Positions 22,906-34,679 of a stretch of DNA of 64,000 nt are shown piece after piece. How positions within the stretch are numbered: position 1 is the stretch's first letter; every line of letters starts with the position of its first letter. Below the pieces are notes generated by a model. It saw only the letters and a list, made by a program, of their open reading frames with translations, was not told where the DNA came from and searched no databases. Source of the stretch: Liolophura sinensis (lineage: Eukaryota > Mollusca > Polyplacophora > Chitonida > Chitonidae); assembly GCF_032854445.1 (NCBI RefSeq), contig NW_027017971.1, positions 124,001 through 188,000 on the forward strand. The letters run 5' to 3'. Both the position numbers and the translations under genes were made by a program.

Positions 22906-23862
22906 TTTGTCTGTATGAAGTGAGCGTTGAATATTGATACAACATTAACAGAAGAAAGTAATTATGATTAGTGTTAAGCATTACCATGGAACAAGTTGCT
23001 TAATTGTTGGCAATCACAATTTCTCGTCAGCTGTCTACAGGAGTCATTTTCTGTAGGCATGATATGTACAAAGTATAATGTTGTTAACCTATTATTATTA
23101 TACCTATCGGACATAAAGAGGTGAGAATGGTCATTCGGTAGGAATAACATTTTACACAACGTGGACAATCTAACTCTCGTTGAAGACAACTTTTCTTCCA
23201 CTATTACCATGTTCAGGCTTGTGTGCTACGTGTGGCGAAGTGTGTCAGTAACTTGCCAAAGGTTGATTGGTTACTCCCCGACACTGTTTCACCCCACCAT
23301 TGTATTTGTTAAAAAATTTTGAGATCGACGTCAAGCAGCAATCGAATGAATAAACAAAACATAGTTCACAGTAATGCAAGTGTTTGGTAATTATTCAATG
23401 AAGGTTTGTGGCTAAATGTAAGAAACGTCTCGATGAAATGAAAAAAAAATTCATCAAGTCTTAGAAGTAAACATATACCAACCTGTCGTTCGGAAATAAA
23501 TGGTTTCCAGCAAGTGCACTCCCATTGCCGTCACCAACTTCATACAAAACATGTAAACTATCCTTCTAGCGTACACAATGCGATACACGCATTATATGGG
23601 TGGGAGTTGGGGGGGGGGGTAACTCTTTTAACTTAAGTTCCCAAATGGCCTCCATTTCGTGTTCGTGAAAAAACGATGTAATTTGACTGTTGTTACTGGA
23701 GAGTCGAGATGAAGTAAGAAGAGGTACGAAATAAATATCCGTGACAAACCCATAAATACTCAACGTCTTCATTAGTGATTGTAGAGTTCCGCATTTTGGA
23801 GTGTCATGATACGTATAGCACACGTCTACGTCTAAGGAGAAGCACACTTTATATTTTTTCAG

Positions 23863-23979
23863 TCATGCGCGTTCATCGTCTCATACATGAACCAACACCT
23901 GATCAGCGAACTCAAAACAGAAGTTATAGCGATGTGCATGAAACAGAAGTAGATACCGAGGCGCTGGGTCTGCAATTCT
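23863..23979 (+). CDS. possible cytoplasmic-tail exon of a plus-strand gene
   Basis: 117 nt between a good acceptor (TTATATTTTTTCAG) and the strong donor GTAAGT, open in one frame with phase 1 at both ends. It reads MRVHRLIHEPTPDQRTQN, SYSDVHETEVDTEALG, LQF. The charged start followed by acidic residues around one Tyr resembles juxtamembrane tails of mollusc surface receptors, but no family is assigned. The next acceptor (TTGTTTTGCAG) gives a terminal exon at 24053. I see no upstream exon on this strand, so it may be a remnant. Confidence 0.35.
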
Positions 23980-24052
23980 GTAAGTACTAAAATCGTCCAT
24001 TCCTTCATATTGGAAAACTACTCTATATCAGTTCAGCTTCATTGTTTTGCAG

Positions 24053-24063
24053 GTCAGATATAA
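24053..24063 (+). CDS. possible terminal exon (stop) after 23863-23979
   Basis: With a 73-bp intron (GTAAGT...TTTTGCAG), the reading continues in frame as Cys-Gln-Ile-stop. The intron length and signals are plausible for this genome, but the coding content is too small to test. Confidence 0.25.
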
Positions 24064-25310
24064 GTAACCGTTGCTGTAGATACGCTTCTTCAAAAATCCT
24101 GGATTATGATGTTTAAAGCCCCTTCAAATCAATAGATTATTCATTAAACAATTATATTTAGGGCAACTTAGGGAAGGCTCATTGGGGAAATAAAGCAACG
24201 CAAAATAGTGAAGTGTAGGATTTATTAGACCACACTTTGACGCAGGACGGATGGCAAAATTCCCATTTACAACGCATCGTACGAGGATTTATTTGATAGG
24301 ATAAATTAACAGTGTAGTAGAATCACAGTTGTCAGGGCATGAGCCATAGATACACTGTAAGGAATACGACAAGTAATTGTAAGCAGTGACCCATAACCGT
24401 ATGCAGTAACCCATGCGCAATCGTGAAAGTGAATGGGGAATAATGGGACCATCCATAGACAACTGCAATTCTACAACACCGACAATTCACTCCCTAAACA
24501 AATCCGCGTGCGATGCTTTAAAAAAAAACAGATTTTTGCCCCAAAAATTCTCTCACTGAAGGTGCCATCTGTGTTGTAATTTTTAGTATTACATATAGCT
24601 ATTGGTACAGCATAAACGTTGCTGTCGATGATGGGTGTCGTCGACTACAGATCCTAGAAGCCGGAAAAAACTTCAACCACTTAAGATAAACATGATTTTA
24701 CACCCAGTGCTTGAAGACTTTGTGGCAACCTCAAACCTGGCAACGTTATAGAAAATCAACTACTCGGAACCAGACTGCACACCACTCCGTTTCGCCCAGT
24801 TGCCTTCATATTTAATGCTCAATTAAATATGGTACTTTATGCAATCACAAGCTAGGTTATTAAAGAAAATATACTAATATGATAACAACAATCATAACAA
24901 ATCGAAGGAATCACATGGGGAACCAATTATTCGTACATAGGTATACGATATATAATGTTTTCCACGTATTAACAGTATATGATCACAACAGCCTGAAATG
25001 GTAGTTTAATTCATCTCTTTGCCAAGTGCACCGTATTTCGGTCATTGGAAAGCAGGTAAACCATTAAACAGTCCGCCTTGACAAATTGCTTAAACAAATG
25101 ATCATACACACAGAAGCATTTCATGTAGCTAAAATCAGTAGCCTACAAATAAAAGAAAATAAACGAATATGTACCAACGTACATTGTCTTACGTGTAAAA
25201 TATCTGCATTTGACCAAGGCGTTTATAATGAGAGTAGTGCAACCCCTGACCTTGTTCACCGTGGGGTTTATGAATAAATCCTCTAGACTTGTATTGATAT
25301 TTAGACAGAC
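24064..25310. other. non-coding, no gene seen
   Basis: AT-rich and stop-dense on both strands, with no exon or repeat unit that I can support. Confidence 0.45.
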
Positions 25311-25314
25311 ATAC

Positions 25315-25385
25315 ATATTTTAATTATCTATAAATACATTTTAATTATCTGTAACAATATATTTTAATTATCTATAACAAGCTAT
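25315..25385. repeat. short tandem repeat, about 25-bp unit, 3 copies
   Basis: Three successive copies of a unit containing TTTTAATTATCT(A/G)TAA. Confidence 0.85.
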
Positions 25386-25389
25386 ACAT

Positions 25390-26030
25390 GTACTAACTTT
25401 TTCTATTTTATTTTAAATCATGTATGTATGGTTTATGAAATGACAAAAAAATCGGAAGAGGGGCTACATAGGTTGGTGATCACTCAACACATGAATTTTG
25501 GAAAAGTGAATTGTATTAATAATGAAATATATCTGACAGTTTTGGGAGATCTGTTTGAAGTTATGCCGAAATTATTATAATATATGTCTTATTTTTTTAA
25601 TCAAAACATATTGAAAACTAAACCAATAATATTCAAAATTGAAACAGTTAAGTTTTGTTATGGCTCAACCTGGGATAGTGTTTAGATGAAATTTAATTTA
25701 AATGACATGGGAGGTGCAAATAACTCCCGTAAAGCAACAGTAATTTGAAATCTTTCTCTTTCTAACAACTGTTTCCTTATACGTTAAAATCAGGTATTCT
25801 GAAATGTGAAAAAAAAAATTATTGAAAACACCTCATACTGGTGAAAAACAAATGAGGTGTGAACTATTTTCACACGGATATGCATGTATACAATTGCTGT
25901 TGTAGAGCTATCTCCATAATTCATGGCTGTGAAGATACCGTGCCTCATTAAAGCAAAGAAAAAGAAATGCGTAATACCATGGCTGAGTTATATATATGTG
26001 CGAATGTCTGTTGGGGCAAAACGGACCAAG
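25390..26030. other. non-coding, no gene seen
   Basis: AT-rich, with no repeat or exon recognised. Confidence 0.4.
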
Positions 26031-26188
26031 GGTTCTCAGGTGAGCCTTTTTGTACTTACTGGCGAAATTTTCGAGGTTTCTAGAGTTCCCAGGTGAGCCT
26101 TTTTGTACGTACTGGTGAAACTCTCGGGGTTTCTAGGGTTCTCAGGTGAGCCGTTTTTTACTTGCTGGCGAAACTCTCGAGGTTTCTG
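26031..26188. repeat. 53-bp tandem repeat, 3 copies
   Basis: The unit begins CTCAGGTGAGCC and contains TACTTACTGGCGAAA and CTCGAGGTTTCT. Copies are aligned at 26041, 26094 and 26147, a period of 53 bp. Each carries CAGGTGAGC on the plus strand, and copy 1 carries CCAGTAAGTAC on the minus strand (copies 2 and 3 differ by one base), all donor-like. The long minus-strand frame across it (26036-26290) follows the repeat. Confidence 0.9.
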
Positions 26189-26189
26189 C

Positions 26190-27450
26190 CTGTGTCTATA
26201 AATAAAGTTTACATGAGCTATTGAAACATGATCGTTGCTACACGATCCACGGATTTGCTGTGAGCCGCATCTCAGCTTCCAAAGATACATGGAGCTGATC
26301 AGTTATCCCCGAGTCTCGCCTATCTACCATGTATCGCCATGAAGAAATTACAACCACCAACCAATTTCCAATAAACTGTGTCTAGCTTAGATCCCGTTAA
26401 CATTTTATTTAGACAGGACTTCATAACGATATCTACTTGTAAGCTTAGGTTTTGTCTGTGGCTATTAATACTCTTGCCTGTAAATTACTCCTGCAAGGAG
26501 TAACGTTGTACTAACTTATAAAAGCAACATCGAAGGCCTAATTGCTGTCACAAGATATTCTTAAGATTCTCTAAACACACCAAGTGCTATAGTGTCAGAT
26601 TTTTAACCAGTAGCTTTCTGCTGGTGTGTACAGCTTACCTCAAACAGCCGTTAGCTGTTTTTTGGTGTTTATTCTCTATTTACACATAAAAGTCTAGGAT
26701 AAGTAACTGAATGAACTGCTTTTGATCTCTTCTATCAAACTGGGTAATATACGGGTGGATCATGTAAATATTGTGGTGTTAGGAGCTTACTCATTTGCCA
26801 TCCTGGCAGGGTTTTTTTTAATATGACAAGTCGGCATCTTGCTCCTTCCGTTGTAAATCAGTTGTAGCACGGTCATCATAATGTATTCACTCAAACCAAA
26901 CTTATCACCTCATATAGGTAAATGTACACTCTTTTTACAATTATGTCAATATAACGATTAGATTCTCACAGATAATACGTCATCTTTCGCCTAATCCTCT
27001 CTTAATAAGTTGAGTTAGTTTATGCGTGTATTTTCCGTTTAACAGAAGTACCAGGCGATATAGATCATGATCTACTATAGTAATTTGGGAGGCGTTAATT
27101 CCCTTTGAAGATTATCCAAATATTTACGATCAATCAAGAAACGAGACTTATCCCAGACATTATCATCGTTACATGTTGTGAAGAACGGTACAGGTGGGCC
27201 CAGTTTCACAAAGATGTCATACATGTAAGATATACATATACTCTGCTACATATACTGTATGACATTGGTACAGTAATAGTAATGTACAAATTACCGTACA
27301 ACAAAAGTGCCATAAAAATGTCAAACGTTGCTTTGTTAAACTGGTCCCTTAGTCTTAGCCGAATATCTTACGCTCATCGTAACCGGACCATACGAGGACT
27401 ATCGGGTCATCATATGCGCAACCTGGCCCCTAGTGCCAACCTGACGTAAT
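26190..27450. other. non-coding, no gene seen
   Basis: No exon with convincing splice sites. The frame at 27105-27449 shows no domain. Confidence 0.4.
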
Positions 27451-27679
27451 CGTGCTGTGAGGACAGAGCTATGTGCCCTCACCTTGGGTTGCATTCCCTT
27501 CAAATTATTAAATTTGTTAGTTTCAGGTATCAACACAGTTTTAATTCTATTTATATTTAGGTTGTTGTTGTACTGTTGTATGCTTGTAAAACATATTTAT
27601 AGTATTACGGCTGTTGCGTACACTTTCTGCTTGTGTTCATGTATTTCAAGCGGTTGTGGACCTGATTTGAAATACCTCT

Positions 27680-27885
27680 ATGAGGGTTTTATTCTGTCTG
27701 GTTCTTCCTCTTTCCTAAACGGAGAACACATATCGAATTGCTGGCTGTCATTTTGTGCTAGATCCTGCTCACGGGAGCAGCAGTGTTTGCAATATGGAAT
27801 AACGCATTGCGAGAATCCCCGTCCAGTAAAAGATTTTGAATTTTTTGAATGCGAGGCCTTGTGGTACAAATTCATTCTGGTATAA
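27680..27885 (+). other. Cys-rich open segment, possible exon
   Basis: Within an open frame the segment LNGEHISNCWLSFCARSC, SREQQCLQYGITHCEN has six cysteines spaced somewhat like a PAN/Apple domain. No clear acceptor or donor frames it, and the upstream part of the frame is simple and hydrophobic. It may be chance. Confidence 0.15.
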
Positions 27886-27889
27886 ATAC

Positions 27890-28540
27890 TGTTCCCGCAA
27901 AGCTTCAATGTCAGCATTTCGGAAAATTATCTAAGAGAACGCATCATTTTAACCTTTCTTGCCAGCTTTAAAGACACAGTGTCCGCTAAATGCGTTGATG
28001 GCCGCAAGAAAATAATTTGTACCAGAATTTGCATCTGACTATTCTGACTTTTACAGTACTAGAAAGGGGCTCCTGTCTATACCATACACCATGTCAGACA
28101 CAGTAGTAGCTTTTACGATATAATAACTATACATGCACCTCCTCAGTGGTTTTGTTTCCTAACTTGACCCCAGACCTCATATTTGTATACCAGAATAGGT
28201 AGGGCCAAGGTATCTGTAAAAATAAACCGACGCATTCTTGTATTACACCAGTGTTGCCTTGTGAGGACAAAAATATCCTTAGGTGATTCACAAAAGAGGG
28301 AAAGCAAAATGGTGACAAATTTTCTTCTTTGCGGACACATTTTGGGCTAGGGAAATTTTCACACATACCTTCGGTATTGACACAAGATTTCACATTATCA
28401 TAAATACTTTGTGTTTACCGTTAGGTATAGCAAAGGAGTTTAGAAAAGACAGAACCTGCCATCTTGGATTGTTCATGGGAAGTTGACGGCAGCAAAGTGG
28501 ACAAGCACGAAATTAGGCACGAAAATGTATCTCATATGCC
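27890..28540. other. non-coding, no gene seen
   Basis: Short minus-strand frames at 28127-28393 overlap in two phases and show no domain. Confidence 0.4.
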
Positions 28541-28543
28541 CTT

Positions 28544-28965
28544 GGGACCGCTTCGGTGGCCTATTGTTTAGAACTTCCGCCACGATGTCGGGAAACCAAC
28601 GGATCTAAATCGAGTCGATCCAAAGACTTTAAGCCGCCGTCGTATAGTGAAATATTCTTGAGTACGGCGTAAAACAACAATCAATCAAAGACTTTAAAAA
28701 ATGGCACTTGATGCTGCGTCGTTTGGCATCTAGTGCTAAGCAGTTAGAGCAAGGAAACATGGCTGGCTGCCCCTGTGTCAGTATGAAGTGATTGGTTGAG
28801 TGTCATATCTGGTGTCTTCGGCATGATACTTCCGTGGCGGTAGCACATTTGCGGCATGAACTCGCGCTGCTACAAGAAGACAGTATATATGAACACACAC
28901 CTAATGACTCTTCTTCGTCATATGACTGAAAAATTGTTAAGTACAACGTTAAACCCAAAGCATAC
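28544..28965 (+). repeat. SINE-B copy, interrupted by a SINE-A tail
   Basis: A second tRNA-headed SINE family: GGACCGCTTCGGTGGCCTA, then CAAGGAAACATGGCTGGC, GGTGTCTTCGGCATGATAC and a 3' end GTTAAACCCAAAGC. The head is shared with 63139-63300. A 53-bp SINE-A fragment at 28633-28685 interrupts it. Confidence 0.8.
28633..28685 (+). repeat. 5'-truncated SINE-A inserted in SINE-B
   Basis: Contains GAAATATTCTTGAGTACGGC and ends GTAAAACAACAATCAAT. Flanked by perfect 12-bp direct repeats CAAAGACTTTAA (28621-28632 and 28686-28697), the target-site duplication. Confidence 0.9.
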
Positions 28966-29009
28966 ATTCATACAGTTGCGTTTTGATCGCATCTATTGAT
29001 AAATCCAAT

Positions 29010-29230
29010 GTTGCGATTTAATTCAACACGATGAATATACAATCTCTACCACCTTGTTTGGCAGAATTACCATAATTAGAATGAAGCAGTGCCGAGATTT
29101 TGGACTGTCTATCCATATTTACATAGAACATAATTGTAGTCATTGTAAAACTTAAGAAACTTGAAGCGAAGGCGTTTAATAGGATAACCTTGCACACTAG
29201 TTTTGGCAGTAATGACTTGTGACTGTGACT
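29010..29230. repeat. dispersed repeat, copy 1 (other copy 45165-45365)
   Basis: Diverged copies share GATGAATATACA, GTC.ATATTTACA, AATAACCTTG-like and GTGACTG/GTGACG blocks in the same order. Element type is unknown. Confidence 0.6.
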
Positions 29231-30297
29231 GAATGGTCACATATATTTATATGTATATTTTTTACCTGATTCTGCTTAAGCCATGGTGCTACAGTACAGC
29301 ATGAAACGTTGTCGTGAGCCACGATTACGTATCGTAGCATGGTTTGTTACGGCAAGAACTATTTATCGTGTTGTGCATTCTAATACATACCACATCATGG
29401 CATACGTGTGTTTTTTTACCATGTCTGTTCACGATAGACTTACATTTAGAAACACAATATGTTGGGTTTTTGGGCAGCGATAAAGGCGTCAGTGACGTCT
29501 AATTACATTACAATTAACATCACTGCATTTTTTTTATCCAATTCTGCTTAAACCGTGGTGTTAGGGGCCGTGTGACTTACTGCTATCTATGCATTTAGAT
29601 TAACAGTTAATATAAAAAACTTGACTGAGGTAAACTGATAACAGATCATATTTCACCGCTTACGTATGACCATTTGCCAGCTATCACACTGTCGCCGCTG
29701 CTCTGGGTTTACTCTCTATGCTATACATCTTTAATTATACGATCAGCATATTTTTATCGCAGACACGTGGTCTCCTGTGGTGTATACACAACTCCTGATA
29801 AAGCTATCCACAAATAAAGATTCTTGCGGATTCCAAACACGGTTTTCATGATGTTTAAAATTGTACACAGTCAATAAAGTGCACGTAAAAATTGATGTCC
29901 AACAGTTAATTTTTTGGATCGTATTTAACGTATTTATTGTTATCCTTTAAGGAAGGTATGTAATAATATAATATAATCGCTTTTCCGATTTTACACTCTA
30001 TGTTGTTATCTATAGTTCCACATTGACAATCTCTGTTAACTTACATGTAAGTAGGAAAAACCTGATGTGACTTTATGCGCCACAATATGGAAAGAAAACG
30101 GCCTCCGTAAACTGATCCAAAAGCATGATGCTTGCTTGAAAAATTTCTTGAAACAATACATGCGAGTTTTCTCCTGGAGAATAGAATAGTTTACTGGTCT
30201 GTCATCTGTCACATATTTCAAGTCAGTGTTTTCCTTGCCGTGGTCTGTTATTTCCTACTATTTTATCATTATTTACAATGATTACTCGCAATGACCC
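29231..30297. other. non-coding, no gene seen
   Basis: Two similar segments (around 29265 and 29535) share TCTGCTTAA(A/G)CC(A/G)TGGTG, so older repeats are present. No exon was seen. Confidence 0.4.
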
Positions 30298-30490
30298 ATG
30301 AGCGTCTCACTAATGCGGTAATAACGTCTCATTACGTCCAAATGCTGGGTTCCTCAGTGATCCTACCTGGGCATGGTTGTGTTTTTCACCCGGGTCTGCC
30401 TTGTTTCCACCCACCATAATGCTAGCAGCCGTCGTATAAGTGAAATATTCTGGAGTACGGCGTAAAATTCCAATCAAATAAATAGATAAG
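30298..30490 (+). repeat. SINE-A copy, diverged
   Basis: GAGCGTCTCACTAATGCGG, CACCATAATGCTAGCAGCC and GTACGGCGTAAAATTCC identify it. Confidence 0.85.
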
Positions 30491-30591
30491 TGAGATTGCT
30501 ATCATGAACACCACTTAGAAACATCTTTAAAGAAACCCATTCTGGCTTAATATGGTGTTTGGCTTAATATAAAAAACTCACCATGTTTTTG

Positions 30592-30723
<132 letters not shown>

Positions 30724-31833
30724 CAGAGATGAAAACAATTACGGAAATCCACTAGATAAAATCTTTCCAGTATGGCGTTGCAGCGAGATAGCGCATCGGA
30801 ATTTTGAAACACCCGACAGATCAGACACAAGGTTCAGATAGAGTATAACTGCAGTGGAGTGTGTGTACATAATGTTAAAATACCAAGCAGCTGGTAAGTA
30901 AAGAAAGCAAAGAAAAATTATAGTAGTACTACCACAAACAGACAATCAATGCGAAACGAAGGGACCTAATTTATAAACACGCACATCAATGGACATCAAT
31001 GCATGGCTATGAATGATATGGATTTGTTAAGGATTGGTGTGTTTCTGTTTCCGCAATACTATGAGTGAGTGCTTGGGGTTTAACATCGTACCGCAATACT
31101 ATGAATTGGTTGTCTCAATGCAGGCTTTCGCATATGATGTACAATGGCAACAAATTACGCCCTTATTTACTGTTATTTATTTAGACAATAAAGCAGAACA
31201 GTTTGTCCTGTGAGGGTCCAAATTAACATTTGATTGAGAATTATTGATATCGATAAATGAATTATCGATACTGATAAACAACTTTTTGACATCGGTAATT
31301 CAGCCTTTTACTTGCACTTAAATACTGCTCCCTTCTAACATGTGGCAGCCATTTTTATCGAAAGTTTTAACTGAGGAAAACAAGTGGAAATTTCCAGGGT
31401 GTTTACATGTATTATACTAATACCTATGTCATTCGTGTGACATTGTCTGCATCATTAGTAATTGCGAATACGCTGCAATAACGCAGTAGAAACCGAATTA
31501 GACCATGTTGGTCTAAACCAGCCTGAGCCCACCATTCAGCATCCTTTTGTGGGGAACGCCGGGTTTGTCTCTTCAAAATGAAAACACAAATATACATATT
31601 TTCAAACCATGGATAAACCAGATATTTGTGATATCTGGTTACCTACTGAATTACTATTTCAGATGTGATCCGATTGAATTACTATTTCAGATGTGGCAAC
31701 AATCAGTTTATGTATGAACTGATAACATTATTGTGAAGTACATTTTCAAATCGTTCAAGAACACTTGTACATCTCCAACCCAATTCATCAGAACTATAAC
31801 TTCAGAAGTAGTTAAACATTCAGCTGTTTCTTT

Positions 31834-31853
31834 ACTTGCCGCGGACGGCAAGT
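31834..31853. repeat. short perfect hairpin
   Basis: ACTTGCCG and CGGCAAGT form a perfect 8-bp stem around CGGA, with a related ACTTGCC 32 bp on. The identical copy in unit 2 is at 36534-36553. Confidence 0.7.
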
Positions 31854-32805
31854 GGATTTATTTTTACTTGCCACTCGGCCGCAAATTTATTTTGACCCCT
31901 GGGAACTGTTTTTTGGTGTTTTTGTGTTGACTGAAAAATCTAACTATCACTACTCATCCAGTAACTGGTCATGCACGTTAATTTCAATTTTTCTTTTTTG
32001 CAATTTTACATTTCCTACTGCCATGGCAAAAAGTTGTCATCGCAAGTTGAGCCTAGGCCAGCTTTTATGACTGCACTGCTGAATGCCGCTGCTATTTTCG
32101 AGGGCCGTATCTAAACTTAATATTACCGTTAATGATCCATCTGTTAGTCATCATAGCCATAGCGGATTTCGAGTTCATACCCTCTTATTACTAAAGAAAA
32201 AGTACAAATGTACCATAACACAATGACATGGGCATCAGAAAACAGTTACTTGGAGTAAACTAACGATGCAGGAAATCAGGGAGCTGAATTGTAGTAAACT
32301 TATGAGATTCCTGAAAGAAAGGGGTGTCATTTTACACTGTATGTCTCAGGAGCACAGCTAGCCAGGTGATTTGTAAATTAATGTCAACAAAAGTTGTTTA
32401 CCATTTTTACAAGTCACATGATACAGGCAGACTTTTTAACCTCTGGCGACAAAAGAGCTCAATACTCCCCTGTTGATATGCACCTGCACAAAAATATTTA
32501 AAGATACAATGTTTTACTACGATCAAAATTTATAACCACTGCAAAGCAGTCTGTAATAATCACAGGTACAAAAATGTACTAAAGTCTTATTTTGTTTTAC
32601 ATGTCAACAGGCAAGACATTACTTTGGAAAAAACTTTAAACACACCACCACCTCCTTATGTTTGTACTTTATTTTTCGTACAGTCCACTACACGAATACA
32701 GCTGTATGAATTTAAGGTCTGAGATGAGTTTCTTACTCCCCCTCACACACACGCTTGGTATCAATACTGAGAGGATTAATAAACTTCAAGGAAGAGGTTT
32801 TTTAC

Positions 32806-32844
32806 CTTTCTAGCTTCAATCTCAGTCTGCAAACTGGTTTTCAG
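32806..32844 (-). CDS. candidate 39-nt microexon (unit 1)
   Basis: An acceptor with a pyrimidine-rich tract (TTTGTTTTTCCATTATAG) and the donor GTAAAA bound 13 codons, LKTSLQTEIEARK, which have coiled-coil character. The length is a multiple of three. Similar short segments occur in coiled coils of kinases such as MRCK, but 13 residues cannot assign a family. The copy in unit 2 is at 37506-37544. Confidence 0.3.
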
Positions 32845-34324
32845 CTATAATGGAAAAACAAACAAATTACACAATAATTGCCAAATAATGATATATTTTT
32901 TGTCCATGTGTACATGTAAGTCGCCACTTTTACATGATTCAGAGAATTCTATTGATTTTACAAAGGGTGTTTTAACGTTGGTTTGAAAGGCAAAATAATA
33001 TCTGCCTGAAAAAAATTTGTTGAATTGAAAGACATCGAAATGTGCAGTGCATATAGTGCATAAATGAAGCTTATAATAATTATTGCCAAACTAAATATAG
33101 CAATTTGCAGCTTAGTGTCTGGTGCACAAGGATATCTGCATCAATTCAAACAAGGCATTCACAACTTCAGATCCCGGAAATGTTACACAAGTCTTGAATC
33201 TTTAATCCCAAATTTTCATGTTGCATCAGTACCAACTTCTGACAGCTGAATTTACCCTAACTCTTGTTTCCTTTTCACAATTTACAGTCGACATCGCCTG
33301 TTACCAGCAATGTTGAGAATTACAACCAGGTTTCCATAAAAAAATCATGTCTGATTACTTGATCTGCCTATCTTTAATGGAAATGAAAAAAAAAAGTTCT
33401 TTGAAACAATACAGTACTTACCATTTGTTTTCCCCGTGACAACATCATCACATGGTCATTCCGTCAAACTTTAAGGGAATTTGAAAAAAAAAAACAAGGC
33501 ATAAGGGATCACCATTTTTTTTTTGGCTTTTTTGTTGCTTTCAAATGTAAGGGTACTACAGACATCGAATTTAGTTGTCAAAAGTTCATCTTTCCAACAG
33601 CCAGCAGGTACCTTGCCAGGATTTGGCAGAATTTCGAATGCACAACCTGGTGAATTTAGGCCATTAACCCGGAATTTAAGATGGGGTGTCCAAAAGACAG
33701 GGTCTTGGGGGCTGCAGCGTGAGGCCTAAAAGGTTTGCATGGGCGAAATTAATTAATTCCAATAGAAATTATCCAAAACGCATCTGCCACTACCTTTCAG
33801 TGAAAATGTCCCTGTGGAAGTGGATTCTCGGCTTCACGTTTTCGTAGGTAGTGACAATCTAGCTAGTGTGGGGCTTGTCTCGATCATTACTGTGCTCAGA
33901 TCTTGCCGACCTTAATTCTACATTAAGAATGATAATGATTGAGTCAATGAATTTAGGCCAGCATAATGAACACAAATAAAATGATTTTTAGTCAATATTT
34001 GATAATTTTCCATATATTAGTAAATATAATCTAATTGAATGAAATCATTCTCACAACACCTATACCTTAGCCCCACTCTAATTTAATATTTCCATCGAAT
34101 TCTTATTGTGGGCTTAATGCTAAAATTTAAATATTTACATTCATACAAAGTAAGGAAATAAAACCCTAATTAAATATTAACATTATTTTTTTCAGCAATA
34201 TTTACATGTACACAGACCAAATTTCAATTTCACCCTTTAAGATTCCTGTTCGTGGGACCAAAGTCAAAATAGCGTCAAAAGCGCATGTTCCGCCATTTCA
34301 AAATGATTTTATACCTTGTTTTAC

Positions 34325-34503
34325 CTGAAAAGGTAACGAATTGGTCCGCCATCTTCTCGGTATACGGCGCGCAAACGTTTGTTCCATAAACTGATTGATA
34401 TAAGCGTCATATCCGACATTCGTATACCATGTGTAGTCCGTGAAGGGCGTTCCAAGTAAATAATCGCAAGATCCATTTCCAAAACAACGTTTAACACTAG
34501 CTC
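34325..34503 (-). CDS. internal exon of unknown gene (unit 1)
   Basis: 179 nt between an acceptor (CCTTTGTCTGTAG) and the donor GTAAAA after CAG; it enters in phase 1 and leaves in phase 0. It reads ASVKRCFGNGSCDYLLGTP, FTDYTWYTNVGYDAYINQF, MEQTFARRIPRRWRTNS. It has two Cys six residues apart, is rich in aromatic residues and ends with an Arg-rich stretch. I do not recognise the family. Upstream, in frame, a hydrophobic run (LPALFPICIISYIPLSVG) is probably intron. It is preserved identically in unit 2. Confidence 0.4.
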
Positions 34504-34679
34504 CTACAGACAAAGGTATGTAAGAAATTATACAAATAGGAAATAAAGCCGGTAACACACAAGAGAGAAGCGGTCATCAGTTTTCAATGATGCCGGGCAG
34601 ACAGTGGATATTCCAGACATCAATTCCATATCAAAGTTCAAAATCGTAGTCCATGAATGAGTACCAGGTCAAATAACAA

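Noticed and set aside
26031-26188. CRISPR-like array
   Set aside because: The repeats are directly adjacent without unique spacers, so this is an ordinary tandem repeat in an animal genome.
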